Positions 7,607 through 17,332 of a stretch of 64,000 bases of DNA are shown in pieces. Under the pieces are notes generated by a model, which saw only the letters and a program-made list of their open reading frames with translations, made no database searches and was not told the DNA's origin. Position 1 is the stretch's first letter. Each line of letters opens with the position of its first letter. The stretch is from Pseudoalteromonas ruthenica (GTDB lineage: Bacteria > Pseudomonadota > Gammaproteobacteria > Enterobacterales > Alteromonadaceae): positions 3,117,501 through 3,181,500 of the forward strand of contig NZ_CP023396.1 in NCBI RefSeq assembly GCF_008808095.1. Direction: 5' to 3'. The position numbers and the translations under genes were made by a program.

Positions 7607-9138
7607 TAAGAGGCTCCTTTAACTAACTTTACTTGGTACAGATCATCGCGACGATCCTTAAGGTTGCGCACTGTGCCTTCACTGTGGAGGATTTTCAACT
7701 TATCCATATCAAGATCAGAGAACAACAACATCTCAGTGTTAGGCGTGGCTTCGTTCAAGCAAGCATCATGAGGAAAAGAAAAATCCGATGGCGTTAATAC
7801 CGCAGCTTGCGAGTACTGCACATCTAAACTTTCCACTTCCGGTAAATTACCCACACTGCCTGCGATGACTACATAGCATTCATTTTCAATGGCGCGCGCT
7901 TGGGCACAGTGGCGCACGCGTAAGTAGCTGTTTTTGGTATCAGTCCAAAAGGGTACAAAGAGAATATCCAATCCCTGCTCGGCTAGAATACGCGCCAGTT
8001 CGGGAAACTCTACGTCGTAGCAAATCTGAATTCCTACTCGTCCGGCATCAGTGTCAAATACCGCTATTTTATCACCACCTTGGATCACCCAATCATTGGC
8101 CTCATGAGGTGTAATATGGATTTTGCGTTGTTCATCCACTTTACCACTGCGATGGCACAGGTAACTGACATTATAAATAGTGTCATTCTCAGCAACCGGC
8201 ATTGAGCCGGTGATAATATTGGCGTTGTACTCCACCGCCATACGCGACATCGCCTCAACAAGCGTGCTGGTATACTCAGCTAAAAAGCGAATCGCCTCGG
8301 TCTGGCTGCGATGTTCTTGTATGCCCATCAACGGCATATTGAAAAACTCAGGGAAGAGGATGAAATCACTTTGGTAATCGGAAACAGTATCGACAAAATA
8401 CTCCACTTGCTTAAGCAGCTCATCGACACTTTCAACACTGCGCATCTGCCATTGCACCGCACCCACACGAACAATCGACTTGGTGCTTTCAATAACTGTA
8501 TCGGTAGGCTCAAAGAGAATATTATTCCACTCCAGTAAGGTGGCATAACCCACCGATTCTTCATCCTCTGGCAGATATTTCTTTAACAGCCGCTTGACCT
8601 GAAAGTCGTTGGCAAGCTGAAAGCTGAGGATTGGATCATACACCTCTTTCCTATCCACTTTTTCGATGTATTCCATAGGCGACATCTGGGCGCGATAGTT
8701 GTGATAGAGCGGTATACGGCCTCCGGCTAAAATAGCCCTTAAATTATACTGCCGGCATAGCTCTTTACGCGCATCATACAAACGTCTTCCTAAACGCATG
8801 CCTCGGTGACTCGCGGCAATCGCCACATCTAAGCCGTACAATGCATCGCCATTAGGGTCGCTAAACACTCGGTCATGACCATCGACGATATCATCATAAG
8901 TATGAGGGTTAGAGAAGCGCGCATAGTCAACCTGCACACTGAGGGCGATGCCTACTAACTGCTCATCATCAACAATGCCAATTTGCCCTTCAGGAAACTG
9001 GTCAATCAAACGGAAAATCGTGTGGCTAGGCCAGGCACCACCTAAATCGGGGTAAGCTTCGTCCATCAGTGTTTTAATCTGTGGGTATTGCTCTTTGGTC
9101 AGATTACAAATGGCTAAGCGGGTTTTTTCTACCGACAT
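7606..9138 (-). CDS. GNAT acetyltransferase-nitrilase (C-N hydrolase) fusion protein
   Basis: A 510-residue cytoplasmic fusion. Residues about 8-165 are a GNAT domain with the acetyl-CoA loop around 111-120 (HRGMRLGRR; one loop Gly is replaced by Arg). Residues about 222-505 are a carbon-nitrogen hydrolase with the Glu-Lys-Cys triad at Glu264 (FPEFF), Lys339 (RKIH) and Cys373 (QICYD). This two-domain architecture is known in proteobacteria, but its substrate is not established. Two ATGs occur in tandem; the second is used here because GGAGG lies five bases ahead of it and only two from the first. It is coupled to the SugE-type exporter. Confidence 0.88.
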   Translation of the reverse strand: MSVEKTRLAICNLTKEQYPQIKTLMDEAYPDLGGAWPSHTIFRLIDQFPEGQIGIVDDEQLVGIALSVQVDYARFSNPHTYDDIVDGHDRVFSDPNGDALYGLDVAIAASHRGMRLGRRLYDARKELCRQYNLRAILAGGRIPLYHNYRAQMSPMEYIEKVDRKEVYDPILSFQLANDFQVKRLLKKYLPEDEESVGYATLLEWNNILFEPTDTVIESTKSIVRVGAVQWQMRSVESVDELLKQVEYFVDTVSDYQSDFILFPEFFNMPLMGIQEHRSQTEAIRFLAEYTSTLVEAMSRMAVEYNANIITGSMPVAENDTIYNVSYLCHRSGKVDEQRKIHITPHEANDWVIQGGDKIAVFDTDAGRVGIQICYDVEFPELARILAEQGLDILFVPFWTDTKNSYLRVRHCAQARAIENECYVVIAGSVGNLPEVESLDVQYSQAAVLTPSDFSFPHDACLNEATPNTEMLLFSDLDMDKLKILHSEGTVRNLKDRRDDLYQVKLVKGAS

Positions 9139-9209
9139 CATTCCCTCCCATGGGCACTGTAAAACTCTATTGTGGTGTTAGTACAGGCAAAACAAAAGAG
9201 CCAATACAC

Positions 9210-10118
9210 TTATTCGCGATGAAATGCGTAGCGATTAATGTTGGAAAACGCCATCATAATATCTCGCGCATAGTTAACTCTAGGATGTGCCAACGCGCCT
9301 TTACGCCAGGCCAAATAAATATTGTTTTCCGGTCCTTCGGGGCCCAACTGCACCAAACGTCCGCTGCGAATATCGTCATGACACAAGTAGTCCGGCAACA
9401 CCGAATAACCCACGCCGGTGCGCACAATCCCCGCCAGGGCACGAATATCAGGGCAGGTCGCTACGATTGGCGAGCGACAGTGAGCTTTAAAAATCACATC
9501 AAAATATTCTCGAATAAGCGGTAGCTGAGCATCGTAGCTCACCACTGGCAAAGTGTTTAAAACGCTGGCATCGATTGGTGCTTGGGCAAGCGCATCGGCA
9601 AGCAAGCGGTGTGCAACCAGCATCAGCCTCTCACTATCGAGCACCTGATAGTCATAAACCTTACTATCGGGTAATGAGGCGGTGATCGCTAAATCGGCAT
9701 TGCCACTGTCCAATGCCGAATAAATTTGCTCGCGGTTACCGGGCAAGATGGTGACCGTCACATTGCCCCCCTGCAATAGATTTGCAAGCTGCGCGGAGGC
9801 CACGTAACTAATGTATTCGGCGGGCCCGGCGAGGGTAATGGTTCCTTGCACATCGGTAGAGCGACTGCGCGTTGACGCCATTTTTTGTTCTATGGCATCG
9901 AAATGGCTGCCCAACTGGGCCGCCAACTCATGCGCTATGTTGGTCGGCTCAACCCCGCGATGACGGCGCGTAAAGAGCGATTTTCCCACGGCCGACTCCA
10001 CCGTTTGAATATGCGCTGTCGCCGCCGGCTGCGATAGCCCTAGATTTTTCGCCGCTCGAGAGATATTCAAACAGCGATAGACTTCAACGAAGGTTCGTAA
10101 TTGCACAAAGTAAGACAT
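9210..10118 (-). CDS. LysR-family transcriptional regulator
   Basis: A 302-residue LysR regulator. The winged helix-turn-helix covers residues 1-60 (FVEVYRCLNISRAAKNLGLSQPA, with the usual AAxxLxxSQPA pattern). The periplasmic-binding-like effector domain runs from about 90 to 295. It is divergent from the DJ-1/YqhD gene pair across about 100 bp that contains a TGATATCA palindrome (10123-10130), a possible operator. By position it most likely controls that pair, with an aldehyde or redox signal as effector; this is inference. It ends 68 bp before the nitrilase fusion gene on the same strand. Confidence 0.85.
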   Translation of the reverse strand: MSYFVQLRTFVEVYRCLNISRAAKNLGLSQPAATAHIQTVESAVGKSLFTRRHRGVEPTNIAHELAAQLGSHFDAIEQKMASTRSRSTDVQGTITLAGPAEYISYVASAQLANLLQGGNVTVTILPGNREQIYSALDSGNADLAITASLPDSKVYDYQVLDSERLMLVAHRLLADALAQAPIDASVLNTLPVVSYDAQLPLIREYFDVIFKAHCRSPIVATCPDIRALAGIVRTGVGYSVLPDYLCHDDIRSGRLVQLGPEGPENNIYLAWRKGALAHPRVNYARDIMMAFSNINRYAFHRE

Positions 10119-10221
10119 AAACTGATATCAGATATTTTATACCTAACCCAAATTAAACTGAATTCTGCTTATTATAGCCCTCCGCTATACTTGTCTCATC
10201 CTAAACTTGATTGGAGCAAGT

Positions 10222-11076
10222 ATGCGTATCAAATCAATTTCCACCCTAATCGCCACTGTGGCGACCTTACTAACCACGGCGACCGTTAGCGCCAATAGCA
10301 ATGCAGAGCAAGTGCTGGTGCTGCTCTCCAGTGAAACGCAAATGACCCTCGCCGATGGCAGTACCTATGAAACAGGGTATTACCTCAATGAATTTGGCGT
10401 ACCCGCTGATAAGTTACAAAAAGCGGGCTATGAGTTAGTGCTTGCAACACCGAAAGGGAACGCCCCACAAGTAGATGAAAACTCGGTCAAAGCCATGTAC
10501 TTTGGGGGTAATGAACAAGAAATGGCACGTATTAAAAAGGTCGTAGCGAACTTAGATGGCATTAACGACACCTTGAGCCTCACGCAAGTGATCGACAACG
10601 GCCTAGACCAGTACAGCGGCGTATTCATTCCTGGTGGCCACGCACCTTTGATAGATTTGGCCAATAACCCAGAAGTAGGCACCATTTTGGCGCACTTTCA
10701 TCGTCAGCAGAAACCAACAGCGGCTATTTGCCACGGGCCTATCGCGCTGTTATCAGCACAGCAAAACCCCAGCGCTTACGAGCAAAAGATTGCCTCTGGG
10801 CAAAACGCGTCAGCTACAGACTGGCTCTATGATGGTTACCGTATGACTATTTTCTCAAATCCCGAGGAAGCCAGCTTTGAAGCTTCGTTGGCAGGTAAAA
10901 AGCTACGTTATTATCCAGCCAAAGCCATGGCCCAAGCCGGTGGCGATATGAGCTTTGCCGACAAATGGCAACCTAATGTAGTGGTTGATAGAGAGCTGAT
11001 CACCGCGCAAAACCCTTTTTCCGATAACAAACTTGCCGATGCACTTATTTCCGCATTGCGTCAACGTAGCCAGTAG
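10222..11076 (+). CDS. exported DJ-1/PfpI-family protein
   Basis: A 284-residue class I glutamine-amidotransferase-like protein of the DJ-1/Hsp31 group. A signal peptide spans about 1-23 (VSA cut), unusual since most family members are cytoplasmic. The elbow cysteine is Cys170 in AAICHGP, the acid is the Glu of YYLNEFG, and IPGGHAP precedes the elbow. Studied relatives act on glyoxals or misfolded proteins; this one would act in the periplasm. The ATG was chosen because GGAG lies six bases upstream; the frame runs further up to a TTG. It is 12 bp ahead of yqhD and probably cotranscribed. Confidence 0.8.
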   Translation: MRIKSISTLIATVATLLTTATVSANSNAEQVLVLLSSETQMTLADGSTYETGYYLNEFGVPADKLQKAGYELVLATPKGNAPQVDENSVKAMYFGGNEQEMARIKKVVANLDGINDTLSLTQVIDNGLDQYSGVFIPGGHAPLIDLANNPEVGTILAHFHRQQKPTAAICHGPIALLSAQQNPSAYEQKIASGQNASATDWLYDGYRMTIFSNPEEASFEASLAGKKLRYYPAKAMAQAGGDMSFADKWQPNVVVDRELITAQNPFSDNKLADALISALRQRSQ

Positions 11077-11088
11077 GGTAGTAACACC

Positions 11089-12243
11089 ATGTTAAACTTT
11101 GAATTTAAAAACACCACAGAGATCCTCTTTGGCGAAGGCCAAAGCAAGCTTATCGCCGAGCGCCTTAATAGCAATGACAAGATCTTATTGCTATACGGTG
11201 GCGGTTCAATTAAGAAAAACGGCGTTTATGACGATGTCGTCGCCGCCCTTGCCGGGTTCGAATTTGTTGAGTTCGCCGGAGTGGAGCCTAACCCCACCTA
11301 TGAAACTCTCAGTGAGGCTCTGCAAGTGGTCAAAGAACAGGATATCAACTTTATTCTTGCCGTTGGCGGTGGCAGCGTGATCGATGGAGCGAAATATATT
11401 GCCGCAGCAGCGCACTATCCTGGCGATGGTTGGGATATTCTCGTTGAAGGGGCTGAGGTAACAAGCGCGCTGCCTATTGGCGCCGTGCTTACGCTGCCGG
11501 CCACGGGGTCGGAAAGTAACGGTAATTCGGTGGTTACCAAAAAGGCCACACAGCAAAAGCGCGCATTTGGCTCGCCTTTAGTGCAACCCCAATTTGCTGT
11601 GTTAGACCCAACTTACACCTATTCGCTGCCCACTCGGCAAGTGGCTAATGGTGTGGTTGATGCCTTTGTCCATGTGATTGAACAGTACTTAACCTACCCG
11701 GTGAACGCGCCGCTGCAGGACCGTTTTGCCGAAGGCATTTTGTCGACTCTTATTGAGCAGGGCCCGCAAGCGCTAAGTACACCGCATGATTACGCTGTAC
11801 GGGCTAATATCATGTGGTCAGCGACCATGGCACTTAATGGCTTAATTGGTAAAGGCGTGCCGCAAGATTGGGCCACGCACATGATAGGCCATGAGCTGAC
11901 AGCGCTTTACAACCTCGACCACGCGCAAACTTTGGCCGTTGTGCTACCGGCGCTAATGTTTGTGAAAAAAGAGCAAAAGCGTGAGAAAATCATGCAGCTA
12001 GGACGGCGTGTCTTCGCTCTAGAGAATGCCGATGAAGAGGCACTCATCGATGCCACCATCAAAGCGGTGCAAGATTTCTTCGAGCAGATGGGGGTGAAAA
12101 CCCGCCTCAGTGATTACGGGTTAGATAGCCAAGCGGCTAGCGAAGCAGCTGAGAACCTGCGTCGCAATGATTTGCATGAACTCGGCGAACACGGTGATAT
12201 TACCCCTCAGGTTGCACAGTCCATTCTCGAACTGGCACGCTAA
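11089..12243 (+). CDS. yqhD: NADPH-dependent aldehyde reductase YqhD
   Basis: A 384-residue iron/zinc-containing (group III) alcohol dehydrogenase, collinear with E. coli YqhD. GGGS at 38-40 and 93-96 bind the cofactor, and the four metal ligands are in place: Asp191, His195 (DAFVH), His264 and His278 (LDHAQ), each shifted three residues from E. coli. YqhD reduces short aldehydes such as acrolein, malondialdehyde and glyoxal using NADPH. Here it lies downstream of a DJ-1-type protein and opposite a LysR regulator, rather than the AraC-type YqhC of enterobacteria. Confidence 0.95.
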   Translation: MLNFEFKNTTEILFGEGQSKLIAERLNSNDKILLLYGGGSIKKNGVYDDVVAALAGFEFVEFAGVEPNPTYETLSEALQVVKEQDINFILAVGGGSVIDGAKYIAAAAHYPGDGWDILVEGAEVTSALPIGAVLTLPATGSESNGNSVVTKKATQQKRAFGSPLVQPQFAVLDPTYTYSLPTRQVANGVVDAFVHVIEQYLTYPVNAPLQDRFAEGILSTLIEQGPQALSTPHDYAVRANIMWSATMALNGLIGKGVPQDWATHMIGHELTALYNLDHAQTLAVVLPALMFVKKEQKREKIMQLGRRVFALENADEEALIDATIKAVQDFFEQMGVKTRLSDYGLDSQAASEAAENLRRNDLHELGEHGDITPQVAQSILELAR

Positions 12244-12250
12244 GGTGACA

Positions 12251-12267
12251 GGGCCGCCAAGCGGCCC
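12251..12267. terminator. hairpin between convergent yqhD and SDR genes
   Basis: Stem GGGCCGC / GCGGCCC with a three-base loop, followed by TTACTT on the plus strand. It is placed to end yqhD transcription, and possibly the convergent SDR as well. Confidence 0.6.
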
Positions 12268-12283
12268 TTACTTATCAATATTG

Positions 12284-12970
12284 CTAGCTGTCCATCTGTG
12301 TCGGCATGACATGCACCTCACGCACATTCGCCCTAGCATCAGCGCTGATAGCATAGTAAACCGCGTCGGCAATATCGTCAGCGGCAAGCTTATCCGGTTT
12401 CGGTTCGTCGAAAAATGGCGTGTCCACCATGCCTGGGGTGATAGTGGTGCAACGCCCCTGCCACTGGGCCATCTCTAGTGCCAGGTTTTGCCCAAAGCCA
12501 TAGGCAAACCACTTACTCGCGCCATAAATAGACCCCTTCAATGGCATGCGCCCAGCAACCGAGCTAGTAAGAATGAATTGCCCTTGGGTTTTCCGCAAAT
12601 GTGGCAAGCTGGCATGAGCGGTATATAACAAGGCATTGATATTAATGTCTATCATCTTCTGCCATTGCTGTGGGTCGCCCTTTTCTGTGCCCGCTTTGCT
12701 CACTCCAGTACCGGCATTAGCAAAAGCCACATCCAAGCGTCCATAATGCATCACCGTACGCTCAACAACATCTTTAAGTGCATCATAATCGGTGGCATCA
12801 CAGGCAAACGCTACGGCAAAGTCTTCGCCAAGCTCCTGTACCAACTGAGTAAGCTTATCCTCACTGCGCGCGGTCAACGCCACCTTATACCCCTCAGCCA
12901 CAAGTTTACGTGCCGTGGCTTCACCAATGCCGCTGGAAGCGCCAGTGATCAACACAATTTTCTCGCTCAT
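12284..12970 (-). CDS. short-chain dehydrogenase/reductase
   Basis: A 228-residue classical SDR. The cofactor motif TGASSGIG is at 9-16, NAG at 85-87, and the catalytic Ser137, Tyr149 and Lys153 (YGASK) are present. The layout resembles YdfG-type oxidoreductases. The motif set and Arg35 suggest NADP(H) use. The substrate is unknown; convergence with yqhD makes an aldehyde or ketone plausible. The ATG is preceded by AAGGAGAG at good spacing. Confidence 0.85.
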   Translation of the reverse strand: MSEKIVLITGASSGIGEATARKLVAEGYKVALTARSEDKLTQLVQELGEDFAVAFACDATDYDALKDVVERTVMHYGRLDVAFANAGTGVSKAGTEKGDPQQWQKMIDININALLYTAHASLPHLRKTQGQFILTSSVAGRMPLKGSIYGASKWFAYGFGQNLALEMAQWQGRCTTITPGMVDTPFFDEPKPDKLAADDIADAVYYAISADARANVREVHVMPTQMDS

Positions 12971-13092
12971 ACACTCTCCTTTTAATTAAACTGACCTTAT
13001 AGACCTTGGGGGGTTACAGGCAAAAACAACCCACTTGTGCAAAAACCTTGGCTTTGCTAGCGTGTCGCAACCACCATTGCACTGCCATAACC

Positions 13093-16000
13093 ATGCATTT
13101 TATCGCCCTAACCGCTGAATTGAACGACACCATTGCTGAGCTATTGCACCGCTTTAATGAGCTTAGCCAAGAGCAACAACACCTTGCCCGAGTGTTAGCC
13201 GCCATTTATAAACCGATTGAGTTGCATGCCCTGACACGCATTGTGCAGCATCCGGACATGGCTGCAATCGCGCACTTCAGCGACAAAACCTTGAAACATG
13301 CCATTACCGAGTTAAAAGCCTTAGAACTGGTGCAGCAAAGTCGCCACGGCGTGGTCATTAACCGTTTAGTCGCCAATTCACTAGTACGCAGTGCCATAGC
13401 TAAAAATCATTACTTGGCAACGTTAACCGCTGCCGAGACCGTGGTTCCGGTGTTGAGTAGTTACCAGTGGCAAGAGCAAACCGCCGATCAGCGTCGCCTT
13501 ATTCGCGATATGTATTTCCTTGGTGAACACAAGCGGGTGATGGAGCTGTTGGCACTGCCTAAAAATCCACTACAACTTGATTGGCAACAAAGTCCAGCGC
13601 TGTGCGGCTTGGTGTTCCACCCCTTTAACCTTGATGAGTTCAAGACCCTGGATGCACGTTTACAGTATCAAGCCTTCGCCACCCTACTGGCAGCACATCG
13701 GCAACAAGGCCAAAGCACGGCAGTACTAGTGCAGTACTTACATCAAGCTTGTGTCGCAGTGCCGGACAACACCTGGCTACACAATTTAAAGGCGGAGCAA
13801 TATCTATGGCGTGGCGATATCACTCAACTCGCGGCCCATATTAATCCGCAAGATACCGAGTTATATAGTTTATTACTGCAAGGCAGTGCTGCTTTTTTAC
13901 AACAACAATTCGCAGCAGCGAAGCAGTTATTTGAACAGGCACTACAGGCCAAAAGTCGATATCAACGGCGTAAAAAGCAATATCTGGAAGGGATCTACGG
14001 CCTTTTTTACCAACTCACCTTGCTCACTCTAGGCAGTGGCCAAGACCGCAGCCCCTTGCAGACCCTAGAGCAGCAACTGGATCACCAACAACAAGACAAG
14101 CAACGCAGCGAATTTGCACTGACTATCGAGTTGGTTTTAAGGCGCTTTATGCATCATCTCAAAGGCCGTGATAGTTACCGATTTCGCGCCGATTACTTGG
14201 GGTTCTGTCGCAAAGGGGAGTTGAATTATCAGCTTTATGTGGTGTTTGCGCTGGCAGCGTACCGCTGGAGTTCGCAATCACCGGAGCCGTGGTTATTAGC
14301 GCTCAAAGACCCTGCTCAACGTTTCTTCGAACATAGCCAATGCCAGCTGTTTGGCGCATTTTTGCAGCAATTTGACGGCTTATCTACCGACGCTCCCATC
14401 AATATTGCGCATTTACTCCGAAGCCAAGAAAGCTGGGATATCGCCCTTGAACAGCTGCTTGCACTCGATACTCAAACTGACAACACACGCGATGAAGACA
14501 CACGGTTAGTATGGCAATTAACCTCTGAGCGTTTTGCAGCAACACTCAAACCAAAACAACAAAAACGCAGTAAACATGGTTGGAGTAAAGGCAAAGCCGT
14601 GTCGTTACAGCGCCTGCATAAAGAGCCTCAGAGCTTTAACCTGAGCCACCAAGACCAGGCTATCTGCGCCCAAATCGACGTGCGCACCGGCCATGACTTC
14701 TACCGCAGCAAAGAATACCATTTACCCCTTGCCAGCGCCCTACCCTGTGCCGTCGGCGCCGACAATATTGTTGATGAGCAAGGCCATGCTTTGGAGCTGG
14801 TGCAGCGCGAGCCTAGCCTCCGCATCGTCACCCATGGCGATGAGCTTAGCCTCAGTATCGCCCAGTTGCCCACCCAGATTTATCAGGCAGAGCCGCCACT
14901 TACCTCGGTACGTATGCCTCGCCCTGGGGTGTGTGAGTTCACCATTTTTCAGCAACAGCATCTGCAAGTGGTTAATATCGTTGGCGAAGCGGGGCTCACC
15001 ATACCCAGTCACGCGAAAGCAAAAGCACTGCAAAGCATCCGCGCCATTGCGCCATTGATAAACATCGAGTCAGACATCGATGGCATCGGCGAAGCACTCA
15101 TACAAACAGCACCCGCTGCTGAATTAGTGATCAACATTACCCCTTTGGCGTCAGGGTTAAAGTTCGACTGCGTAGTGATGCCTTTTGGCGAGCATGGCCC
15201 GACCATGAAGCCGGGGGTGGGCAGCCGCAATGTCAGTGCTCATATTGACGGCAAGCGTATTGCTCTACAGCGCGATCTCGCCTACGAACAACGTTTGCTC
15301 GAGCAACTCGATGAGCATTGCAGTGATTTCCAGGCCATGACCGACACCAGCTTGTCACAACCTGATTGGCAACCTGCGCTGGTCACGTTAGAGCAATTAC
15401 AATTGGCGTTAGCCAACCAGCACCCTGATTTACCGCTCAAGCTGCGCTGGCCGCGAGGAAAAGCTATTACCTTAACGCAGCCACTAAAAAGTGAGCATTT
15501 ACAACTCAGTATCAGCCAAAAAAATGAGTGGTTTGATATTACCGGCAGCGCCACATTGGACGATGGCAAGGTGCTGGAGTGGCAAGCTTTGATCACCGCT
15601 TTTGCTACCAGTGGGGGGCGCTTTATTACCTTGGAAGATAATCGTATTGTGGCGCTCAGCGAGCAGCTCAAACAGCAGCTCGAAGTGCTCAGCGGGGCGG
15701 CAGATCAGGGCTTATATCACCCGCTAACCAGCCGCTTAATTCGCGACCATACCACGGGTATGCGCATGCAAACGGTGCCTGGCTGGGAGCAATTAGATCG
15801 CCGCATGCGTGAAGCCAATACGTTACAGCCGCCACTCCCCAGCACCTTTCAAGCACATTTGCGCGACTATCAATTGCAAGGTTTTGACTGGGCCATGCGT
15901 CTCGCCCACTGGGGGGCGGGAGGATGTTTAGCCGATGATATGGGCTTAGGTAAAACGGTGCAGGCTTTGGCGGTGTTAGTTGCCCGCGCCGGGGATGGCC

Positions 16001-17265
16001 CAGCGCTGATCATTGCCCCTACCTCGGTGTGCTTTAATTGGCAGCAAGAGGCGCAGCACTTCGCTCCGACCTTAACGCTAACACAATTCTCAGAACTAAA
16101 AGATCACCAGACAAGAGCGCAGAAAGTGCAGGCGCTTGGCGCCGGCGATGGTTTAGTGATCAGCTACCAGCAACTACAGCGTCATATTGAGTTACTTGAG
16201 CCCATCCGCTGGCATAGCATTATTGCCGACGAAGCTCAGGCGTTAAAAAACCCGCTGGCTAAACGCACTCGCGCCGCGTACGCCCTAAAAGGCGAATTTA
16301 AACTGATCACCACAGGCACCCCCATTGAGAACAACCTCACCGAACTGTGGAGTTTGTTTCGCTTTATTAATCCTGGTTTGCTGGGCAACTTAAAACGCTT
16401 TAGTCGCCGCTTTACCCACGTCATTGAGAATGCCGAGCAGGAGCCGGCCAAGGCATTAAAGGCACGCCGGGCGCTCAAGGAACTGATCAAACCTTTTATG
16501 CTACGCCGCTTAAAGTCGCAAGTTTTGCAGGAGCTGCCGCAAAAGACAGAGATTAACCAGTTAGTCCCATTGAGCGACGAAGAACAGCATTTTTATGAAG
16601 CGCTGCGCCAGCAGGCCCTTGAGGAACTGCAACAACTAGAGCAACTCGATAATCCCGGTGAACAACGCATCCAAATGTTGGCGCAGTTGACTAAGTTGCG
16701 TCAGGCCAGTTGTCACCCACAATTAGCAATGCCACAAAGCACCTTAACCAGTAGTAAACTCGAAGCCCTTGATGAACTACTACAGGAGCTACTTGAGAAT
16801 CATCATAAAGCACTTATTTTTAGCCAATTTGTCGGTCATTTGCGGTTATTGGAAGCGCATATTAAGCGCCGTGGCATCGCCTATCAATATCTAGACGGCA
16901 GCACCCCAGCCGCTGCGCGCAAAGCACGTATTGAGGCCTTCCAGCAAGGCCAAGGGGAAGTGTTCTTAATTAGCCTTAAAGCCGGTGGCTCAGGCTTGAA
17001 CCTCACGGCGGCCGACTATGTTATTCATATGGATCCTTGGTGGAACCCAGCGGTGGAGCAACAGGCTTCTGATCGCGTTCACCGTATGGGGCAAACACGA
17101 CCAGTAACCATCTACCGACTCATTGCCAAAGGCACCATTGAAGAAAGGATTCTCGCCCTGCATCAGCACAAGCGCGAATTAGCCGACACCTTACTCAGTG
17201 ATTTTGATAGCACTGCACAGCTCAGTGTCAGCGAGATGATGGCTATGCTTAAAGACACCTTTTAA
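13093..17265 (+). CDS. SNF2-family helicase/ATPase
   Basis: A protein of about 1390 residues. The C-terminal half is a complete SNF2 motor: Walker A in DDMGLGKT with Lys954, motif II DEAQ at 1046-1049, TGTPIENNL (motif III) and the arginine-bearing motif VI in DRVHRMGQTRP near 1320. Bacterial SNF2 ATPases translocate on DNA and remodel nucleoprotein. The first 850 residues or so have no zinc-binding SWIM cysteines that I can see; they are rich in Gln and Leu and look helical, perhaps with repeat character around 220-330. The start is uncertain: this ATG lacks a good ribosome site, and an in-frame TTG lies 29 codons upstream. Confidence 0.88.
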   Translation: MHFIALTAELNDTIAELLHRFNELSQEQQHLARVLAAIYKPIELHALTRIVQHPDMAAIAHFSDKTLKHAITELKALELVQQSRHGVVINRLVANSLVRSAIAKNHYLATLTAAETVVPVLSSYQWQEQTADQRRLIRDMYFLGEHKRVMELLALPKNPLQLDWQQSPALCGLVFHPFNLDEFKTLDARLQYQAFATLLAAHRQQGQSTAVLVQYLHQACVAVPDNTWLHNLKAEQYLWRGDITQLAAHINPQDTELYSLLLQGSAAFLQQQFAAAKQLFEQALQAKSRYQRRKKQYLEGIYGLFYQLTLLTLGSGQDRSPLQTLEQQLDHQQQDKQRSEFALTIELVLRRFMHHLKGRDSYRFRADYLGFCRKGELNYQLYVVFALAAYRWSSQSPEPWLLALKDPAQRFFEHSQCQLFGAFLQQFDGLSTDAPINIAHLLRSQESWDIALEQLLALDTQTDNTRDEDTRLVWQLTSERFAATLKPKQQKRSKHGWSKGKAVSLQRLHKEPQSFNLSHQDQAICAQIDVRTGHDFYRSKEYHLPLASALPCAVGADNIVDEQGHALELVQREPSLRIVTHGDELSLSIAQLPTQIYQAEPPLTSVRMPRPGVCEFTIFQQQHLQVVNIVGEAGLTIPSHAKAKALQSIRAIAPLINIESDIDGIGEALIQTAPAAELVINITPLASGLKFDCVVMPFGEHGPTMKPGVGSRNVSAHIDGKRIALQRDLAYEQRLLEQLDEHCSDFQAMTDTSLSQPDWQPALVTLEQLQLALANQHPDLPLKLRWPRGKAITLTQPLKSEHLQLSISQKNEWFDITGSATLDDGKVLEWQALITAFATSGGRFITLEDNRIVALSEQLKQQLEVLSGAADQGLYHPLTSRLIRDHTTGMRMQTVPGWEQLDRRMREANTLQPPLPSTFQAHLRDYQLQGFDWAMRLAHWGAGGCLADDMGLGKTVQALAVLVARAGDGPALIIAPTSVCFNWQQEAQHFAPTLTLTQFSELKDHQTRAQKVQALGAGDGLVISYQQLQRHIELLEPIRWHSIIADEAQALKNPLAKRTRAAYALKGEFKLITTGTPIENNLTELWSLFRFINPGLLGNLKRFSRRFTHVIENAEQEPAKALKARRALKELIKPFMLRRLKSQVLQELPQKTEINQLVPLSDEEQHFYEALRQQALEELQQLEQLDNPGEQRIQMLAQLTKLRQASCHPQLAMPQSTLTSSKLEALDELLQELLENHHKALIFSQFVGHLRLLEAHIKRRGIAYQYLDGSTPAAARKARIEAFQQGQGEVFLISLKAGGSGLNLTAADYVIHMDPWWNPAVEQQASDRVHRMGQTRPVTIYRLIAKGTIEERILALHQHKRELADTLLSDFDSTAQLSVSEMMAMLKDTF

Positions 17266-17290
17266 CTCTGTACCACAACAAGCACAAAAG

Positions 17291-17308
17291 CCCGCTTAAA
17301 TAAGCGGG
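17291..17308 (-). terminator. terminator of the fasciclin gene
   Basis: Stem CCCGCTTA / TAAGCGGG between the convergent SNF2 and fasciclin genes. Read on the minus strand it is followed by CTTTTGT, giving a short U-run; on the plus strand there is none. Confidence 0.65.
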
Positions 17309-17332
17309 CCGGCTGTCTACACTGAGTTGTAC

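Noticed and set aside
9139..9209. Guanidine riboswitch ahead of the nitrilase-exporter operon
   Set aside because: Only about 70 bp are available, and no paired hairpins with ACGG-type loops can be found.
9081..9524. Plus-strand frame of 147 residues
   Set aside because: It lies opposite the LysR and nitrilase-fusion genes, both of which have clear domains.
13006..17265. SNF2 helicase as part of a phage-defence system
   Set aside because: The flanking genes are an SDR and a fasciclin lipoprotein; no nuclease, methylase or other defence gene accompanies it.
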